This document shows positions 6,226-7,173 of a stretch of DNA of 7,173 bases, piece after piece. Position 1 is the stretch's first letter; each line of letters begins with the position of its first letter. The notes beneath the pieces were generated by a model. It worked only from the letters and a program-made list of their open reading frames with translations, was not told the origin of the DNA and searched no databases. The position numbers were made by a program, and so were the translations under genes. Source of the DNA: Deltaproteobacteria bacterium (lineage in GTDB: Bacteria; Myxococcota_A; UBA9160; SZUA-336); NCBI GenBank assembly GCA_030624945.1, contig JAUXJB010000079.1, positions 1-7,173 of the forward strand. The letters are read 5' to 3'.

Positions 6226-7137
6226 ATGTCCGATCGAACGCGCGTCGGTGTCTCGTTGACCGGCTGCAGGCTGCGCCTGTCGGAAATTCGCGGACTCGTG
6301 AAAAGGGCCGACGACCTCGGCTATCCGGTGATCCTCGTCGATGGGGACGCCTCGCTCTTGCCGGCGCGGCCCGAATCCCCGATCTACGACTCCACGGCAC
6401 TGCTCGCTACGGCGCTCACCGACACCCGCCGGGCACGCGTGGGCTCGATCCGACTGCCCGCCTTCTGGAACGCCGTGCTGCTGGCCCGGAGCCTATCCAC
6501 CTTGCAGGAGATCGGCTCGGGTCGCGCGCTTGCCCTGTTCGGCGTCGGCTCGGGACGCCACGAGCGGCGACTGGACCTGCCGTTGCGTCCGCCCGGCGAA
6601 CGCGTCGATCAGCTGGACGAGCTCCTCGACGCGCTGCGCCCCCTGTTGGCCGGCGAGAAGATCACGCGTCGAGGTCGCTACGTGCGCTTCTGCGACGTCT
6701 CCATTCTGCCCCCGCCCAGCCCGCTTCCCATCATCGTGTCCGCCGCGGGACCGCGTGCGCTGCGCGTGGTCGAGCGGCACGCGGACATCTGGGATGCGAA
6801 CGTGCCGCCCGTACCCGAGCGCCTTCTCCCCCTGCGCGAGCGGCTGGGGCGGAAGCTCCCGACCTGGATCTGGATCTTCGCGCGACCGGGCGCCGACCTC
6901 GAGGGGGCGATCGCGGACTACCGGCGCTACTCGCCCTGGTTCCGCGACCTGCCGGAGCGGACCCTCTCCGACGCCCTGCTATGGGGCGATGCGGAACGCT
7001 GCGCCGACCGCCTGGAGGGCCTCGGACAGTCTCTGGGAATCGACATGGCAATCCTGGACCTGGCAGGCCTCGACGAGCCCGCGGCCCGCCGAGCCCTGGA
7101 GGCCCTGGCACCAGCAAAGGCCACTGAGATTCCCTAG
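6226..7137 (+). CDS. LLM-class (luciferase-like) flavin-dependent oxidoreductase
   Basis: This is a 303-residue TIM-barrel oxidoreductase of the bacterial luciferase/F420-dependent superfamily. Matches in order are: RADDLGYPVILVDGD (27-41), the helix-strand that opens the barrel; ATALTDTRRARVGS (61-74), equivalent to the usual 'aa.T.ri.lgt' strand; the helix LLARSLSTLQEIGSGRALALFGVGSGRHE (85-113), carrying the S-GR and GVG-G-E signatures; and SAAGPRALRVVERHADIWDAN (172-192), the phosphate-binding and D-W-N type segment. The C-terminal LLWGDAERCADRLEGL (251-266) is the usual end helix region. It is slightly short for the family (often about 330). FMN versus F420 and the substrate cannot be told from sequence alone. 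ATG 6226 lacks a good Shine-Dalgarno; the frame continues upstream only as antisense to the M3-like gene. It is divergent from that gene and probably heads an operon continuing past the right edge. Confidence 0.9.
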   Translation: MSDRTRVGVSLTGCRLRLSEIRGLVKRADDLGYPVILVDGDASLLPARPESPIYDSTALLATALTDTRRARVGSIRLPAFWNAVLLARSLSTLQEIGSGRALALFGVGSGRHERRLDLPLRPPGERVDQLDELLDALRPLLAGEKITRRGRYVRFCDVSILPPPSPLPIIVSAAGPRALRVVERHADIWDANVPPVPERLLPLRERLGRKLPTWIWIFARPGADLEGAIADYRRYSPWFRDLPERTLSDALLWGDAERCADRLEGLGQSLGIDMAILDLAGLDEPAARRALEALAPAKATEIP

Positions 7138-7149
7138 GTTTTGGATCGC

Positions 7150-7173
7150 ATGAGTGACCGCTATCGCCAGCAG
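7150..7173 (+). CDS. Probable start of the next gene (truncated by window end)
   Basis: An ATG 12 bases after the oxidoreductase stop opens a frame of eight codons (MSDRYRQQ) to the window edge. The close spacing suggests the next gene of the same operon, with a weak TTGGAT-like ribosome site. Too little is visible to name a product. Confidence 0.45.

Overview
The window is GC-rich and densely coding, from a bacterial chromosome. Codons are strongly biased to G/C in the third position. The gene types (an ABC exporter with a DUF1854 partner, a large membrane-fused spermidine-synthase-like protein, a luciferase-like oxidoreductase, an M3-like peptidase relative) suggest a deltaproteobacterial-type or related environmental lineage such as Myxococcota or Binatota. 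That placement is inference; no rRNA or tRNA marker is present.

Layout, left to right. (1) Positions 2-484, plus strand: the C-terminal end of an ABC exporter ATPase, cut by the window edge, running straight into (2) 505-1026, a DUF1854-family protein. These two form a translationally coupled pair, a combination I recall from cyanophycin-associated loci in other proteobacteria. (3) 1177-3945, plus: a 922-residue membrane protein with a duplicated 12-helix MFS-like half, a probable extra helix, then a spermidine-synthase-fold domain with altered active-site motifs and a helical C-terminal tail. (4) 3946-4075: a short convergent intergenic stretch with hairpins. (5) 4076-4693 and (6) 4711-6192, minus: a two-gene unit in which an M3-peptidase-like protein is followed 17 bp later by a small alpha/beta hydrolase of the COG2945 type. 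(7) 6226-7137, plus: a luciferase-like (LLM) flavin oxidoreductase, divergent from the M3-like gene with only 33 bp between start codons, followed after 12 bp by (8) the first eight codons of a probable next gene.

The most notable points are as follows. The M3-like protein keeps the first His, the Glu and a Glu at the expected third-ligand spacing, but has Arg in place of the second zinc-binding His (HEAGR); it also carries an 18-bp internal tandem duplication. The spermidine-synthase-like domain lacks the canonical catalytic Asp and is predicted to lie outside the cytoplasm. The ABC/DUF1854 pair is the best candidate for a dedicated functional system, but its defining neighbours would lie upstream of the window. 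I see no CRISPR array, insertion sequence, tRNA or phage signature.
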